Below, piece by piece: positions 34,160 through 45,526 of a stretch of DNA of 64,000 nucleotides. Within the stretch, counting starts at the first letter, position 1. Each line of letters begins with the position of its first letter. The notes under the pieces are model-generated. The model ran no database searches, was not told where the DNA came from, and worked only from the letters and a program-made list of their open reading frames with translations. The stretch covers positions 5,531,001 to 5,595,000 of the forward strand of contig NC_064039.1 in assembly GCF_932526225.1 (NCBI RefSeq), written 5' to 3'. A program made the translations under genes and the position numbers. The stretch is from Nematostella vectensis. Taxonomy: Eukaryota > Cnidaria > Anthozoa > Actiniaria > Edwardsiidae.

Positions 34160-36590
34160 ACTGATATGTATACTTATTCACGCTGAGGTTCCTCCCTCCT
34201 TACAAGCAACTCAACCCTTCAGTCCTTTTAAATAGCTATTGATTAAATCCCAAGAAGCCAGTCCGATGAATTTATCTATTCACTAAGTTTATTCTATTAA
34301 AAAAAAAAACGAAAGGGAAGTGTTCGTTTTGTAGTCTTTGTTTTGACCCGCAAAGCATTGCATTTTGTAGACAGGGCCACTCTGCCAGCGTGCAGATGCA
34401 ATGTGTTTGCGGTGACTCCATGAAGTGGATAAACTCACCAACTATGTCATCTAGAAGTGTGGTGAAAAACTATGTTAAAATTAGGTAAGATGTTTATGTA
34501 TCTTTCCTCATAATTTTGAAATGTCATGTAAGCTTATATAAATAAAGACTACAATAGAATTATTATATTGTCTATACTGTTCAGAATGATGCTTCATGGA
34601 CTTGAATCGACTGATCACAGAGACAGTATGCTAGTGTTTGTGATGCAGCCCTGATATGATATGAAGATATTTGGCATAGACATAAAGGATTGATACACAG
34701 CTTCAAATTAAAATGCCCCTCTTTGAATCATTGCCCACACCTCACCTCAACAATGTTCTAGTGTCCTATGTAGGATTTAGGGTGAAGCATTCAGCTCATA
34801 TCCACTTGAACAAGCACTACATTTGTTTTACTACACTTGTTATGTTTTATACAGTAGCTTGCATATACATGTCTTTAGCATGGTGTGTGTATATTATCTT
34901 TCTTATTAGACATATATTTTTTTTTTTGCTTTTTGCATGATATGTCAGGGCTCACCCCCTTGACAATTCATGGCTATGTGCTCCAGAAATCTAAATCTGA
35001 CATAGACAGCAAGCCATGTTAGGACCTACTATCAAATAAAAGCCCCTCTCCATATACTCAGGTTCCTAATATGTGTATCTTATCTTTATAAAATACTTTT
35101 CATCATAATGCATTACAACACATCTCGATTTATGTACATATTGAATATACTAAATTGGTGTGTTATTTCTGTAGTTCATGACACATCTTACCTATACAAA
35201 TATTTTGTGTAACTATTTAATAACAAAGGCAATTTTCCTAACCATGCAGTTTATTTTTCCATCATAGTGAAAACATTTACAAAAGATGAAACAATAAACA
35301 ATCTATACAAGGGTTTTCTGATTCCTATATTTTGAGAAAAGGGAACAGGGAACCATACCCCTAACTTTCCTGCTTGGAATTGGGAGTTCCATCTAATATT
35401 AGGAAAATGCAGATAATAAAATCAAGATGATTTGATGCATCCTTGAAAATACAAACTAACATCCCCATTGCTTTCATAATCTGGATTAGCCTCCACTTCA
35501 CATCTTACTTCCTCCTTGAGACTTTGAGACTGCCTCCACTACAATACCAATTGACCAGGACATATTTTGTCTTGTGATGCACTGTCATCAGTGTTGGTTC
35601 ATATATGATAACAATGTTAGGATGACTATATGTATGCTGCCTAATTAACCCAAACAACAAGTAGTTTTTATTAATGGTTTTCATTCTTTTATTTCATTGG
35701 ATTACAGTTTATTTGGGGGAAATCTTCAGGTACAGTGGTCACATACTTACTCACATTCTTTTCTATTGTGTTTCTATTGTTAACTGCATAGATTAGTCTG
35801 TGCATGTAAAGCACACTTGATCATGCCTACTCCAGGTATTTACAATAAACAAATATTAACATGTGTACTGGTAGTGGAGAGCTGGTAGTAGGAGAAGTGG
35901 TTTGAGGAGATGCAAGCTCGGAACTCGGGCTTCAAACTTTGTGCACTTGGAAGATCTGTGATTGAAATGTAAATGGGTCAAAAGTAAAGTGAAAAAAAGG
36001 AAGAAAAACATTTATTATATTCGCTTTATTTACAACACATGATCTAAGTACAACAATCAATGTTTTTACAGGGATTAGCTTATTCTATTTTTAGAAGATT
36101 TTATGCATTGCCTAACAAAACTCGAATGCCATTTTTTTCACTGAGAAGCGGAATGGTTATTATGAATACCATACGAGAAAATCGATGCAACTTGGGTAAA
36201 GATTGAGTAAAGCACTTCATAAGCAGATAAGTCTTTGACAAATGTACAACTCCCGTGCCAAAAAGCAAAAAAACTTTTCCTTGGACTTAGAAGCTAAATA
36301 CGAGCGACACAAATGAAGTTGTGCGCTCGTTTGTTTACATTCACGTCGTCCGTTATTTAAAACCCGTAAGAGATTGAAATAAGAAAGAGAGGAGGACCTA
36401 CCCGTTTCTCTTTTTTCGACAATTTTGTGGATTTATTGACGAAAGAAAGCCACAAACATGACTAAGTCCGAACGGGGAAACTTTAGCACTCGCGTAAAAG
36501 GGGGAGAAAATTATTTCTATTTACGATTGAGATATGTATTTTCTGCTGAAAAACATTGTAATTTTTATGCTACAGATACCGTTGCATTTT
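34160..36590. other. AT-rich intergenic DNA, no supported gene
   Basis: Only short scattered frames are present (for example 34713-34940, hydrophobic and T-rich). I see no splice-supported exons, RNA gene or element ends in this stretch. Confidence 0.5.
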
Positions 36591-36734
36591 AATACGTTTC
36601 TGATAACAAAAAGACCAAATTTTTACTTACTTGCAGTGTAGCCCGACTCATTTTCTGGTTTGTCGGGAGCCCCGTAAGACACGTCCGCACGCTTTGAGGT
36701 CTAGACTCAACTGATTTGATTGACAGATTTTTCG

Positions 36735-36870
36735 GAGGAAACCAGGGTTCCTCCCTTTTATAGCGCGCGTGCGTGTTTAAGGTCGTTGCATTTGATTCCG
36801 TAGGTTGCGTAAAGTCATGTGTTCGAATCCTCCCCCACTGAATTTTTTTTCTTTCTTTTTTCTTTTTTGT
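36735..36870 (+). mobile_element. SINE-like element with Pol III box B and T-rich terminator
   Basis: GTGTTCGAATCCTCC near 36817-36831 matches the Pol III box B consensus and is followed by ACTGAATTTTTTTT, a terminator-like T run. Upstream is the inverted copy of the TATAAAAGGGA module of 33478-33545. The tail (TCTTTCTTTTTTC) and the repeated TATAGATGA around 36870-36910 may be the element end and flanks. The box A is poor, so the call is tentative. Confidence 0.45.
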
Positions 36871-37609
36871 ATAGATGATGTATAGATGAACGAGTCTTAT
36901 ACCGTTCATCTATACATTTTATAGTATGATTATAATAAGAAATAACCTAGAAATGTATGATAACATTACAGTTGCAAATACATGCCTGCAGTAGCTACAT
37001 GTATATCTACGGGCCTATTTTTTCGCCATATTGTCAAGTAAACATTACGCCTACGCGCCTGATCTAAGATTATCGTGTAAACAATTTTATCATGTAAACA
37101 AAGTCAACAATGTCTCAGTAATTCCAATTATATTTTTTTGCTATTTTTCCATCCAAAAAATATCGATCCCCAAGCATATCGGTCATATTGAGCTTTTCGT
37201 GAGGCACGTGTTGCATCTTGTACAATACATAGAGACCATTAAGTTTTGGTAAAAAATGATCGCTTTAAAATAATTTTTGTGGAAACATTTGTTTGAAATG
37301 TACTGAAATCTGACCATCCCTCACAAAAATGGCAAAATATCAATCAAATAAGGCAACATTAGTCCAAAGCAGTAATTGTTAACTGTGGTCACATTTTATT
37401 TATCCAAAATTAGTTTTTACCAGTTTACTTTAAATGGCAAGATAGGGTACAATCGGACTTGAATAGTACTTTCCTTGATGGCACACTTAGATACTATCTT
37501 CTCTTGATGGAACCAAGCCTGATTTTTAGTGGTAAAATACGCTATGCGAGTCTATTATTTGTACCACTTGCATAAGTGCTGGATAAAAATTAGACATAAT
37601 ATTGTATTT

Positions 37610-37961
37610 TTCTCCATAAGCTTACGGATGGAATTTTCCATACGTCTGATGTGGAGAAATTATGAACTAATGCCTTCCTTTTTGCCAAGTCTGCCCTTAC
37701 GGATAGAATTTTCCATACGTCCGATTATGAACAAAAATCTTTGTTTTTTGCCAATTCCGTTTTTACAGATGGCATTTTCCATACGTCTGATTCGGACCAA
37801 TTCCTTACTCAAATCCTTATGTTTTTACCATAATCTAAACTTACGGATAATCTAAACCATACTCTTGTTCGGACAGATCCTGAACTAAAACCTCCGTTTT
37901 TTGCCACACGGATGGAAATTTTCATACCTCTTGCTCGGACAGATCCGGAGCCAAAACCTCC

Positions 37962-38022
<61 letters not shown>

Positions 38023-38235
38023 AACACCGCAGATTGACGATTGACGGATGGAAATTTCCATACGTCTTATTGGGACAGATCCTAAACTAAAACCTCCGTT
38101 TTTCGCCACACCGCAGATTTACGGATGTAATTGAGATACATCTGGTTCGGAGAAATCCTGAACTAAAACCTTTTTGCCAACCATAGATTTACGTGATACT
38201 CGGACAAATCTTTTTAGATGGAAAACTTCCATACA
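37610..38235 (-). repeat. Left array of a 77-bp palindrome-bearing repeat, with a 58-T run
   Basis: Six or seven degenerate units carry CGGATGGAAATTTCCATACG or close variants, separated by TCGGACAGATCCTGAACTAA and AACCTCCGTTTTTTGCCACA. The orientation is opposite to the array at 41520-41990. In one unit the normal T6 of CGTTTTTTGC has expanded to 58 T (37963-38020). Confidence 0.85.
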
Positions 38236-38239
38236 TCTG

Positions 38240-39600
38240 GTATTCAATCAAAAGTATCTTTTCCAATATATTTTTCTAATTCTAAAGGAGAATTCGAAAG
38301 AACGCCTTTCAAAAGTACCAAAGTTTGTTTGTTCCTACGGAATAAACGATCGACGTAAGAAGGTTAAGGCTTTCTTCCATCGCAGGCTTAAGTCAAGGAA
38401 GGGGTTATCACCAATGGCTTTCAAGTTGGTAAGAGTCCTACTGTCACTTGATCAAGAGGCCTCAAACTGAAGTCTCTTCTTGATCCAGGTTTGAGACTTG
38501 CCACCAGTACTTGCATTGGGGCTGTTGGAATACATAAAAAAAATAGTCAGCATTTTTATGATGTCTTCATCAATAGTATTCTTTTTTGCTGACACATTTC
38601 AAATGACACGATAATTCAGTATACAGGCTCGAGAACCCCAAATAAATTCTTTATTTCTCTTGATTAAATAACGATTTATCAGTTTCCGGTTTTATTTTTG
38701 GCGCTATTGCCTATTTGGCCTATTGTATTGTCACGTAGAAAAAAAATGTTACATGATTGTTTATAGCCGGCTACGTAAATTACTGTTTCGTTTGCATAAA
38801 GTAAAAGCGCCTCGGTCAATATAATCACTGACAGTTCAAATTAGGATCAGTGTTCGCTAACCTCCTTCCATAAGAAAGTTGATTATAATTGTGCTCAGAT
38901 AACCTATTAACCTTGTGGGGAACGAGTTAAGATATGTCATATACACGCTAATGATACAAAAACAACATGATGTCAAAATAAAAAGATATATTTCATTAGA
39001 GGGGCATAAACAAATAACCGAATAGGTAAAGGAGGTAAACATGCCATGTCAAAAATTCGAGAGAGCCTTTTGAATTAAGAAAATATTTGCTTAAAGGACT
39101 GAGTGCAGATCTGACAAGATTACCCGTGAGAAAATCAAGAGTAGTACAATAAAATATAATTATAAATTCACGCGGTAAATGGGTTCTAATTTAAAAGTCT
39201 TCTTAATCCTCATTGGCAAGTATAATTGAAAGCTCGATTGAACAACGATTTTGATTGGCTAATCGGTTGTGTAATTTCCGGCGATCGATCGGAATGCGAC
39301 ATATCGATGTATAACTTTTGTAAAATCACAGTTAATCGATAAAGAATGGTGAAGTAGTTATATCAAGCGATACAGAAGAGCCATTGTCTTACAGCTCTAT
39401 TGCTGAAGAGCCTCTGGATTTCTCCTGGGACATCGAAGAAATTGAGTATGATTTTTAACAGTTACCGTCAATCCTTACCAGCAATCCCATAGAACGGTCA
39501 CGAATATCTTCAAGAAGACCATTTCAGTGCTCTTTATTTGAGCCTGGGGGCTCAAGCGGATGGGCATCTTTAATTGCCAAAGAGCCGCTGTGCTCTTCGA
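38240..39600. other. Sequence between inverted arrays, weak coding hints only
   Basis: A plus-strand frame to 38470 ends in a basic segment (KKVKAFFHRRLKSRKG), and 39357-39458 reads as an acidic stretch ending EEIEYDF with a stop. Neither has a start or splice support. The rest is AT-rich. Confidence 0.35.
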
Positions 39601-39605
39601 TAGAT

Positions 39606-39740
39606 GGAGCCTGAGAAGTCAATAGTATTTCTAGAGGAGGATGAAGAATCTGTTAAAGAGCCATGGCGTGCGCGGGAGAGAGATGAGCTATTTGACCCTG
39701 ACCCCACCGCTAGCACGAGTACCACTGATCACGACACTTA
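39606..39740 (+). CDS. Short acidic ORF of unknown function upstream of the THAP ORF
   Basis: An ATG-started frame of 44 codons begins MEPEKSIVFLEEDEESVKEP and ends in a Thr/Ser/Asp-rich tail. Its composition is protein-like, and it lies between the same inverted arrays as the THAP ORF. It could be an exon or remnant of the same element. No family is recognised. Confidence 0.3.
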
Positions 39741-40020
39741 AAGGAAACCCCGGTTGTTAAGCATACCCAAGCTCATCTGACACTTCAGCTACCCTGAGAC
39801 ACCCCAAGATGAAAAAAAAACGCGAATAGGTAATTCGTATATTAACGCGCGAATTAGTTTTGCTATGCTTTTTCGAGTTTGTATTCCGCGGGCGCCGCCA
39901 TTTTGTTTCTGCGAAAAGGACGCCGGGAAATTTGACGTCATTGTTGCGCACGATTTAGGCCAAAATGAAGGGTGGTAAAGACCAGGAATTCCTCACAGTT
40001 GTCTTTAAAAAATGTAAAAT

Positions 40021-40419
40021 ATGGTACATTGCGCTGTTTCGGACTGTTCAAGCCAGTCTAAAAATGCGAATGGCAAAAGCAAGAAAATTAGCTTCTTCTC
40101 GTTGCCTTCTGAGAAGAGACCAGTAGTAAGAAAGTCATGGCTTGTTAGGCTGACCAAGCTACTGCCACCTGGGAAGAACCTTTCCAAAGACGTCTTTGTC
40201 TGCTCGCTACGCTTTAGCGACCAATGTTTCGAGCCTGCAATTGAGCTTCAAAACACCTTACCCGGAGCGCCGAAAAGGAGGCAGCTGGTTAATGACGCCA
40301 TACTGGACCTATTGCCCCATGGACGAGAGGTGAAGCATAGGAAATGTAGCGAAAGAAGAGCAGCGGATAAACAACGACAGGAGGTAGGTGTAAACAAAAG
40401 GACGCGCGTTGAAAGCTGA
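40021..40419 (+). CDS. THAP-type zinc-finger protein, likely transposon-derived fragment
   Basis: The 132-codon frame starts MVHCAVSDCSSQSKN, a C-x4-C pair at residues 4 and 9. It continues with FFSLPSEKRPVVRKSW and a second half VFVCSLRFSDQCFEP, the layout of a THAP DNA-binding domain. The fourth zinc ligand, normally His in C-x2-H-F, is Arg here (CSLRF). After the domain comes a basic tail (KHRKCSERRAADKQRQ), and the frame stops with no transposase following. THAP domains occur in P-superfamily transposases and in host regulators. The flanking inverted arrays favour a transposon remnant. Confidence 0.6.
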   Translation: MVHCAVSDCSSQSKNANGKSKKISFFSLPSEKRPVVRKSWLVRLTKLLPPGKNLSKDVFVCSLRFSDQCFEPAIELQNTLPGAPKRRQLVNDAILDLLPHGREVKHRKCSERRAADKQRQEVGVNKRTRVES

Positions 40420-41515
40420 GGCCCGTGCTTTTACTTATAATCCCGTGCAGATTCTATGAAAACCAAGTTCGTAAATGCAGATGTTCTAGCATGTTCTGAA
40501 CTCAATATCATTTTAATTTTCGTCTCGAAAAATGAATTTCTTTAATTAAAGAAACAATATAACACAAGTAATAAGATTATACGATAACGTCTCGAGTGCA
40601 AGAAATATAAGTAGTATCCGTACGTAAACTAAAACAGAGAACACGGTAATTTATATAAATTAAAAACGAAACTAATCCCGCCGTCTTATGCTTATGAAAA
40701 GTGTTTTATTCAAAAGTTTTACTAGTTTTGCCTCAAAAAGGCCATAAGGGATTTTCTTGAGAGTTTTTGCCAAGTCTTAGTTAAGCGGGTCTTACTTAAA
40801 GTAAGTAATAAAAATGATTTGATAGTAAACCATTCCTTCGCTTTATAATGACTCTGATGGATTGCTAAGTAATATATATTGAACCAAAATTGAACATTAA
40901 GATGCATTAAAACACCCCAACATAGGCTTATTGAAATATCTTTTCCCCCGCCAGTTGTCGAGCTTAGATAAGAAAATGAGCCTACTTCCGGTAAAAGAAA
41001 CTTTAAGGTAATCATGTTTATGATGTTCATTACCGTATGAATATTAAAAGGGAAAACCTTCTTTCATTGTGAAGACAGTGAAATCAAAATGCATTAACTA
41101 AACTAGAGTTAGTTGAAGAGTTCTTTGATACATTATCTAGAGTAAGGGAGGTTGAAATTGCTGAAAATGATGATATTTAAGGAAATAGGGAAAAATGCCC
41201 CATAACAAGAAACAATACTTTCGGGCAAGTCGCACTCATACCAGTACAAATATCACAGAGGCTCTTCAGTGTTGCGAAAGTTAATTAAAGACAGCAATAA
41301 AAAAAAACATGCAAAAACAGAAGGCAACAATACACCTCTTTATGAACAGCATACCACTGCCTATATCTTTGTTGGAGGACAAAAATACAACTAAGTCTAA
41401 ATAACCCAATAATAGTAAAGAGTCAGTGTTTCTTTCCATTTGCCTAAACGCATTAAGAATTGTCTTGAAAAAATATTGATACATTAGAAGGTGGTATATC
41501 GATTATATTTTTCCC
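40420..41515. other. AT-rich sequence, no supported gene
   Basis: It contains only short frames on either strand (for example minus 41030-40722, Lys/Ser-rich). No repeat family or gene is recognised before the right inverted array begins. Confidence 0.45.
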
Positions 41516-41519
41516 CGGT

Positions 41520-41990
41520 TCCCCTGCGGTCTGGCAAAAAACGGAGGTCTTATTTCCGGATCTGTCCAAACCAGACTTATGGAAATATCCATCCGTCAAT
41601 CTGCGGTGTGGCAAAAAACGGAGGTTTTAGTTCAGGATCTGTCCGAACCAGATGTATGGAATTTTCCATCCGTAAATCTGCAGTGTGGCGAAAAACGGCG
41701 GTTTTAGTTCCGGATCTGTCCGAACCAGACGTATGGAAATTTCCATCCGTAGGTTTAGATTATGGTAAAAAATAAAAACAGGATTCGAGTAAAGGATTGT
41801 TACAAATCAGACGTATGGAAATTTCCATCCGTAAAAACGGAATTGGCAAAAAACAAAGATTTTGTTTATGATTGCACCAAATCGGACGTATGGAAATTTC
41901 CATCCGTCGATGTAATGCGTGGCAAAAAACGGAGGCTTTAGTTCATGATCTGTCCAGAGCCAGACGTATGGAAATTTCCATCCGTATGTA
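41520..41990 (+). repeat. Right array of the 77-bp palindrome-bearing repeat
   Basis: About six units read TGGCAAAAAACGGAGGTTTT, then AGTTCAGGATCTGTCCGAAC, then CAGACGTATGGAAATTTCCA, then TCCGTAAATCTGCAGTG. The TGGAAATTTCCA palindrome is well conserved. Together with the oppositely oriented array at 37610-38235 it forms long inverted repeats around about 3.3 kb. Confidence 0.88.
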
Positions 41991-42461
41991 TAGAGTATTC
42001 TAAAAGAATAATTTTATGGTTCTACTAAAATTTAATAAAGATGTCATTATTTTGCCGGACGGAAAATCCGACGGTCAATTTATTGTCTAAAGATATGTTT
42101 CTTTACCAAAATAGGGAAGTGTGGAAAGAATCTGATAGCCAAGAACAATAATTTACCAAATTATTTCTACTTCAGAATATCGGACTTTAAAAAATTACGC
42201 GTTTTTTATTACAATAAGGTTTACTAGAAAACAGTTTTGTCCCTTGGGACTTCATTTGCGTCGGTACCATAAAATTAGATAGGTCTAGCTTTGGTCTCAG
42301 GTCGGGCCAAATTAATTTCATCAACAAATTACTGGAAACTATCATGCCGGTTTAAAATTGAAGATTTGATATAAAAGAGTTCAATATCACCCTTATTCGG
42401 AGACAAATTAAAGCATGAGACAAAAGACCTTTGTGCACGTAGGTGGCACGTAGGTGGTAGG
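41991..42461. other. AT-rich spacer before the non-LTR element
   Basis: There is no gene here. The last 40 bp contain short direct repeats (GCACGTAGGTGGCACGTAGG) that mark the approximate 5' junction of the truncated retroelement. Confidence 0.4.
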
Positions 42462-44483
42462 GTGGCACGTGTAAAACCGACGCCTTGGATAACTAAAGAG
42501 GTATTGCAATTAATTCAAAAACGTGATGCGCTGTTAAAGAAAGCTCGTCGTTCTTCCCTGGCTGATGACTGGGATTCTTATAGGTCAGTACGTAATAAAG
42601 CGTCTAATGCAATTAAATCTGCAAAGTATAAATTCTACAATAGCTGTTTTGAAGAAAATAAATCCAATCCTAAAGGAGTCTGGAAAATTATCAAATCGCT
42701 TATGGGTACTGATGAGAAAACAGAAAAACGCTCCACTTGTAATCTGAGTGCCAATGATTTTAATGTACATTTTACATCCATTGCTGATAGCTTGAGAAAT
42801 CTACTACCAAGTGTACCGTTTGACATCTCAAAGCTGGAGCACTTTGTACTTTCCAGAAAGGACCCTGAAACTGTTTTCTCGATACCGCGAATCCCTATTG
42901 GTTTTACAATTAATTGTCTTCAAACTTTGAACTTAAGGAAAGCTATGGGTATCGATAAATTCAGTGCAAAGATTCTTAAGCTGGCGGCACCTATTATTGC
43001 ACCCTCAATTTCAAAGCTGATGAACTACTCTATCGAAAGTTCCGAGTTTCCAAAACGATGGAAAACGGCCAAAGTTACCCCTTTATATAAATCTGGTGAT
43101 CATATGGACAAGAGTAACTACCGCCCTATATCCGTCTTGCCCATCCTGTCTAAGCTTCTTGAGAGACATGTTCACAATCATTTTTATGATTATCTTGTCG
43201 AAAACAAATTATTATATGCAAGTCAATCTGGGTTCCGCAGGCATCATGGAACTGAGACAGCATTAATTAAAGTAGTAGATAATCTCCTCTTTCAATTGGA
43301 TAAGAACTGTGTAAGTGGTATGCTCCTTATTGATTATCGAAAGGCTTTTGACATGGTTGACCATATTATCTTGATGTCAAAGCTGAAAGCCTATGGTTTA
43401 GACAAGAACACTACGTCATGGTTTGAATCCTATCTACGGGGAAGGCGACAATTTGTTTCTATTGACGGCGTGGACTCAGATCTTTCTGTTATACAACATG
43501 GAGTTCCTCAAGGAAGCATTCTTGGCCCTTTGCTTTTTGTTTTATTCATCAACGATCTTCCTTTTCATATTAGTTCACCTAAAGTGAAGATAGATCTTTA
43601 TGCGGATGATACTACTATCTCGTTTTCAACCGATGTCAATAATACTTCCAATTTAGAGAACACTCTTAATTCAGTGATGAGGGATGTGGAAGTATGGACC
43701 AATTGCAACAAACTTCCAATAAATGAGACGAAGTCAAAATCACTACTTGTGACTGGTAAACGCCTTGGAGAGAAAGCACCACACAGTAAATTATCCATTT
43801 CGACATCTAATGGAAACACCCTTGAATCAGTGGAATCAGTAAGACTCCTTGGACTGGATGTGGACAGTAAATTGACCTTTTCGGATCACGCTGAAAGGAC
43901 ATACAAGAAAATTGCAGGAAGAATCGGCGTACTAAATAAGATCAAAGGTTGTCTACCCCTCAAACAAAGAACAAATTTCTATAATGCCATGATCAAACCT
44001 TTGTTTAGCTATGCTGGGACTGTTTGGCAAACAGCATCAACTAAGGATTGTTTGTCAAGATTTCTAACTCTACAAAAAAGAGCTGCACGTCTAATACTCA
44101 ACGCTGAACCCAGAGCACCCTCAGTACCGTTGTTTAATAGACTTCAATGGCTGCCTTTCTATCTGGACAATCACATCTCAATGTGTTCTATTCTCTTTAA
44201 AAGGCTACAACTGATGGTGCCCGAATATCTAATTGAAACTCTTAAGCTGAACAATACACTTCATAATAGAAATACTCGTTTCTCAGGACTGAATTTTATA
44301 ACTCCAAAGTATACTAGAAAAACCGAAGGTGGGAAAACGTTTACAGTAAATGCCATCCATAAATGGAACAATTTAGAAGCCAGCATAAAGAAACTGCCTA
44401 ATATAAGCTCTTTTAAGAACGCTCTCCGTCATAAATATTTTAATGAACAATTACTTTTAAATCATTTTAATATTTCGAATTAA
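42462..44483 (+). CDS. Non-LTR retrotransposon reverse transcriptase, C-terminal polyprotein
   Basis: A 673-codon open frame. Residues 1-160 are the linker after the missing endonuclease (WITKEVLQLIQKRDALLKKA). RT motifs follow: TPLYKSGD and NYRPISVLPILSKLLER (about 205-230), catalytic LIDYRKAFDMVDH (about 288), GVPQGSILGPLLF (about 348) and the YADDT active site (about 380). The thumb and C-terminal region contains AGTVWQTAS. All three catalytic aspartates are present. No stop or frameshift interrupts it. The encoded protein would copy element RNA into DNA, but the missing endonuclease makes the copy non-autonomous. The Jockey/CR1/L2 assignment rests on motif style only. Confidence 0.9.
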   Translation: MARVKPTPWITKEVLQLIQKRDALLKKARRSSLADDWDSYRSVRNKASNAIKSAKYKFYNSCFEENKSNPKGVWKIIKSLMGTDEKTEKRSTCNLSANDFNVHFTSIADSLRNLLPSVPFDISKLEHFVLSRKDPETVFSIPRIPIGFTINCLQTLNLRKAMGIDKFSAKILKLAAPIIAPSISKLMNYSIESSEFPKRWKTAKVTPLYKSGDHMDKSNYRPISVLPILSKLLERHVHNHFYDYLVENKLLYASQSGFRRHHGTETALIKVVDNLLFQLDKNCVSGMLLIDYRKAFDMVDHIILMSKLKAYGLDKNTTSWFESYLRGRRQFVSIDGVDSDLSVIQHGVPQGSILGPLLFVLFINDLPFHISSPKVKIDLYADDTTISFSTDVNNTSNLENTLNSVMRDVEVWTNCNKLPINETKSKSLLVTGKRLGEKAPHSKLSISTSNGNTLESVESVRLLGLDVDSKLTFSDHAERTYKKIAGRIGVLNKIKGCLPLKQRTNFYNAMIKPLFSYAGTVWQTASTKDCLSRFLTLQKRAARLILNAEPRAPSVPLFNRLQWLPFYLDNHISMCSILFKRLQLMVPEYLIETLKLNNTLHNRNTRFSGLNFITPKYTRKTEGGKTFTVNAIHKWNNLEASIKKLPNISSFKNALRHKYFNEQLLLNHFNISN

Positions 44484-44722
44484 CTCATATTTTATTTTCT
44501 TTATTTAATCTTTTTTTTTTTTTTTTTTTTTTTTCTCCATTTGGTCTGGGTGGGAATAGTATTTTTATAATTTGTATTGTAAATAGAGATTATATATATA
44601 TATATATATTTTATATTGTATTATTTGTATGTATGAGTTTTGAGGGCCACAAGTTTACTAGTGTACTACACTATTAAGTGCCACCCTCTGTAAATAAAGT
44701 TATTATTATTATTATTATTATA
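42462..44722 (+). mobile_element. 5'-truncated non-LTR retrotransposon (LINE), Jockey/CR1/L2-like
   Basis: It contains an open reverse transcriptase frame and a 3' UTR that ends in a (TTA)n tail (GTAAATAAAGTTATTATTAT up to about 44722). There is no apurinic endonuclease frame upstream, which is the usual sign of incomplete target-primed insertion. No target duplication could be fixed. Confidence 0.85.
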
Positions 44723-45062
44723 GTAGTATTCACTAGATGATCTTCGGGTTTAAGCGTATTCTCGCTAAAGACAATATATTAGGTATCACAGGGAGAAAGC
44801 ACGGTGTGTGATTTAAATGAAAACTTTTTTTAGTAGTTTGTATATGTAGAGAATACCTGCACAAAAAACAATCAACATATCTTAGCATCCGTGCACTAAT
44901 CGTTTGTTTTTCGCTTCGCTTTTTATTTGTATACAAAAGGAGTAAATAATCGAATTAGTCGAAGTATGTTAATATGTGGTATAATTACTTTTGTCAAATG
45001 CACACTACTTCATTGTGGTCATTGGATATGCTTTGGACATCAAGAATTTTACTTGGTTTGAC

Positions 45063-45504
45063 ATGGATTTAGACGGCATTGCAGTTGAAATTACCCCACC
45101 GAGGCCTTTTTCGCTAACACCACCGCCTTTTACTTCGTCAAGAAGGCGTAATATAAGCGCACCAGTCGTATATCATTATATGATGTGTCAGCCGTAACGG
45201 GACCGAGGCCGAGTTTACGTAAAAAACTATCAAGAACCATCAGCGCACCATCACCATGCCTTCACGGCCCTCTTGGAATCATTTATCCGGTTGAAAACCC
45301 CCCTTTATTTCAGCAATCCGTCTCATCTCGCGTTGAGGACTCTGTTCTTACTGAAACCGCGCTAGAGTGCCATGACCAACAGTCGGAAAAAGTGGCCGAT
45401 GCGAGCAGCTCGCTGGTACTACAGTGGCTTCAAAGAGAAACCGGCACGTTTGCCGAGGAAAAGGGGTACCTTTCCGGTGATGATGCCAACAGTTATCAAC
45501 AAGG
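45063..45504 (+). CDS. Candidate first exon of an unrecognised host gene, with an apparent internal frame change
   Basis: From ATG at 45063 the frame reads Pro/Ser-rich sequence (ITPPRPFSLTPPPFTSSRRR, then NISAP). The next frame, open from about 45155, continues in the same style (LYDVSAVTGPRPSLRKKL, then SRTISAP, WLQRETGTFAEEKGYLS). It ends at a donor, CAACAAG then GTATTT at 45505. The two parts look like one protein split by a 1-nt shift near 45150-45180, or two exons. The repeated SRTISAP-type motif resembles kinase or 14-3-3 sites. I do not recognise the family. Later exons would have to lie beyond the transposons. Confidence 0.4.
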
Positions 45505-45526
45505 TATTTTTTACCGTTGCGATTGA

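Noticed and set aside
36589-36909. 106-codon minus-strand ORF
   Set aside because: It is the reverse reading of a SINE-like element; the GRIRTHD peptide is the complement of the Pol III box B region.
37809-38109. Poly-lysine ORFs on the minus strand
   Set aside because: Translation of the 58-T run within the 77-bp repeat.
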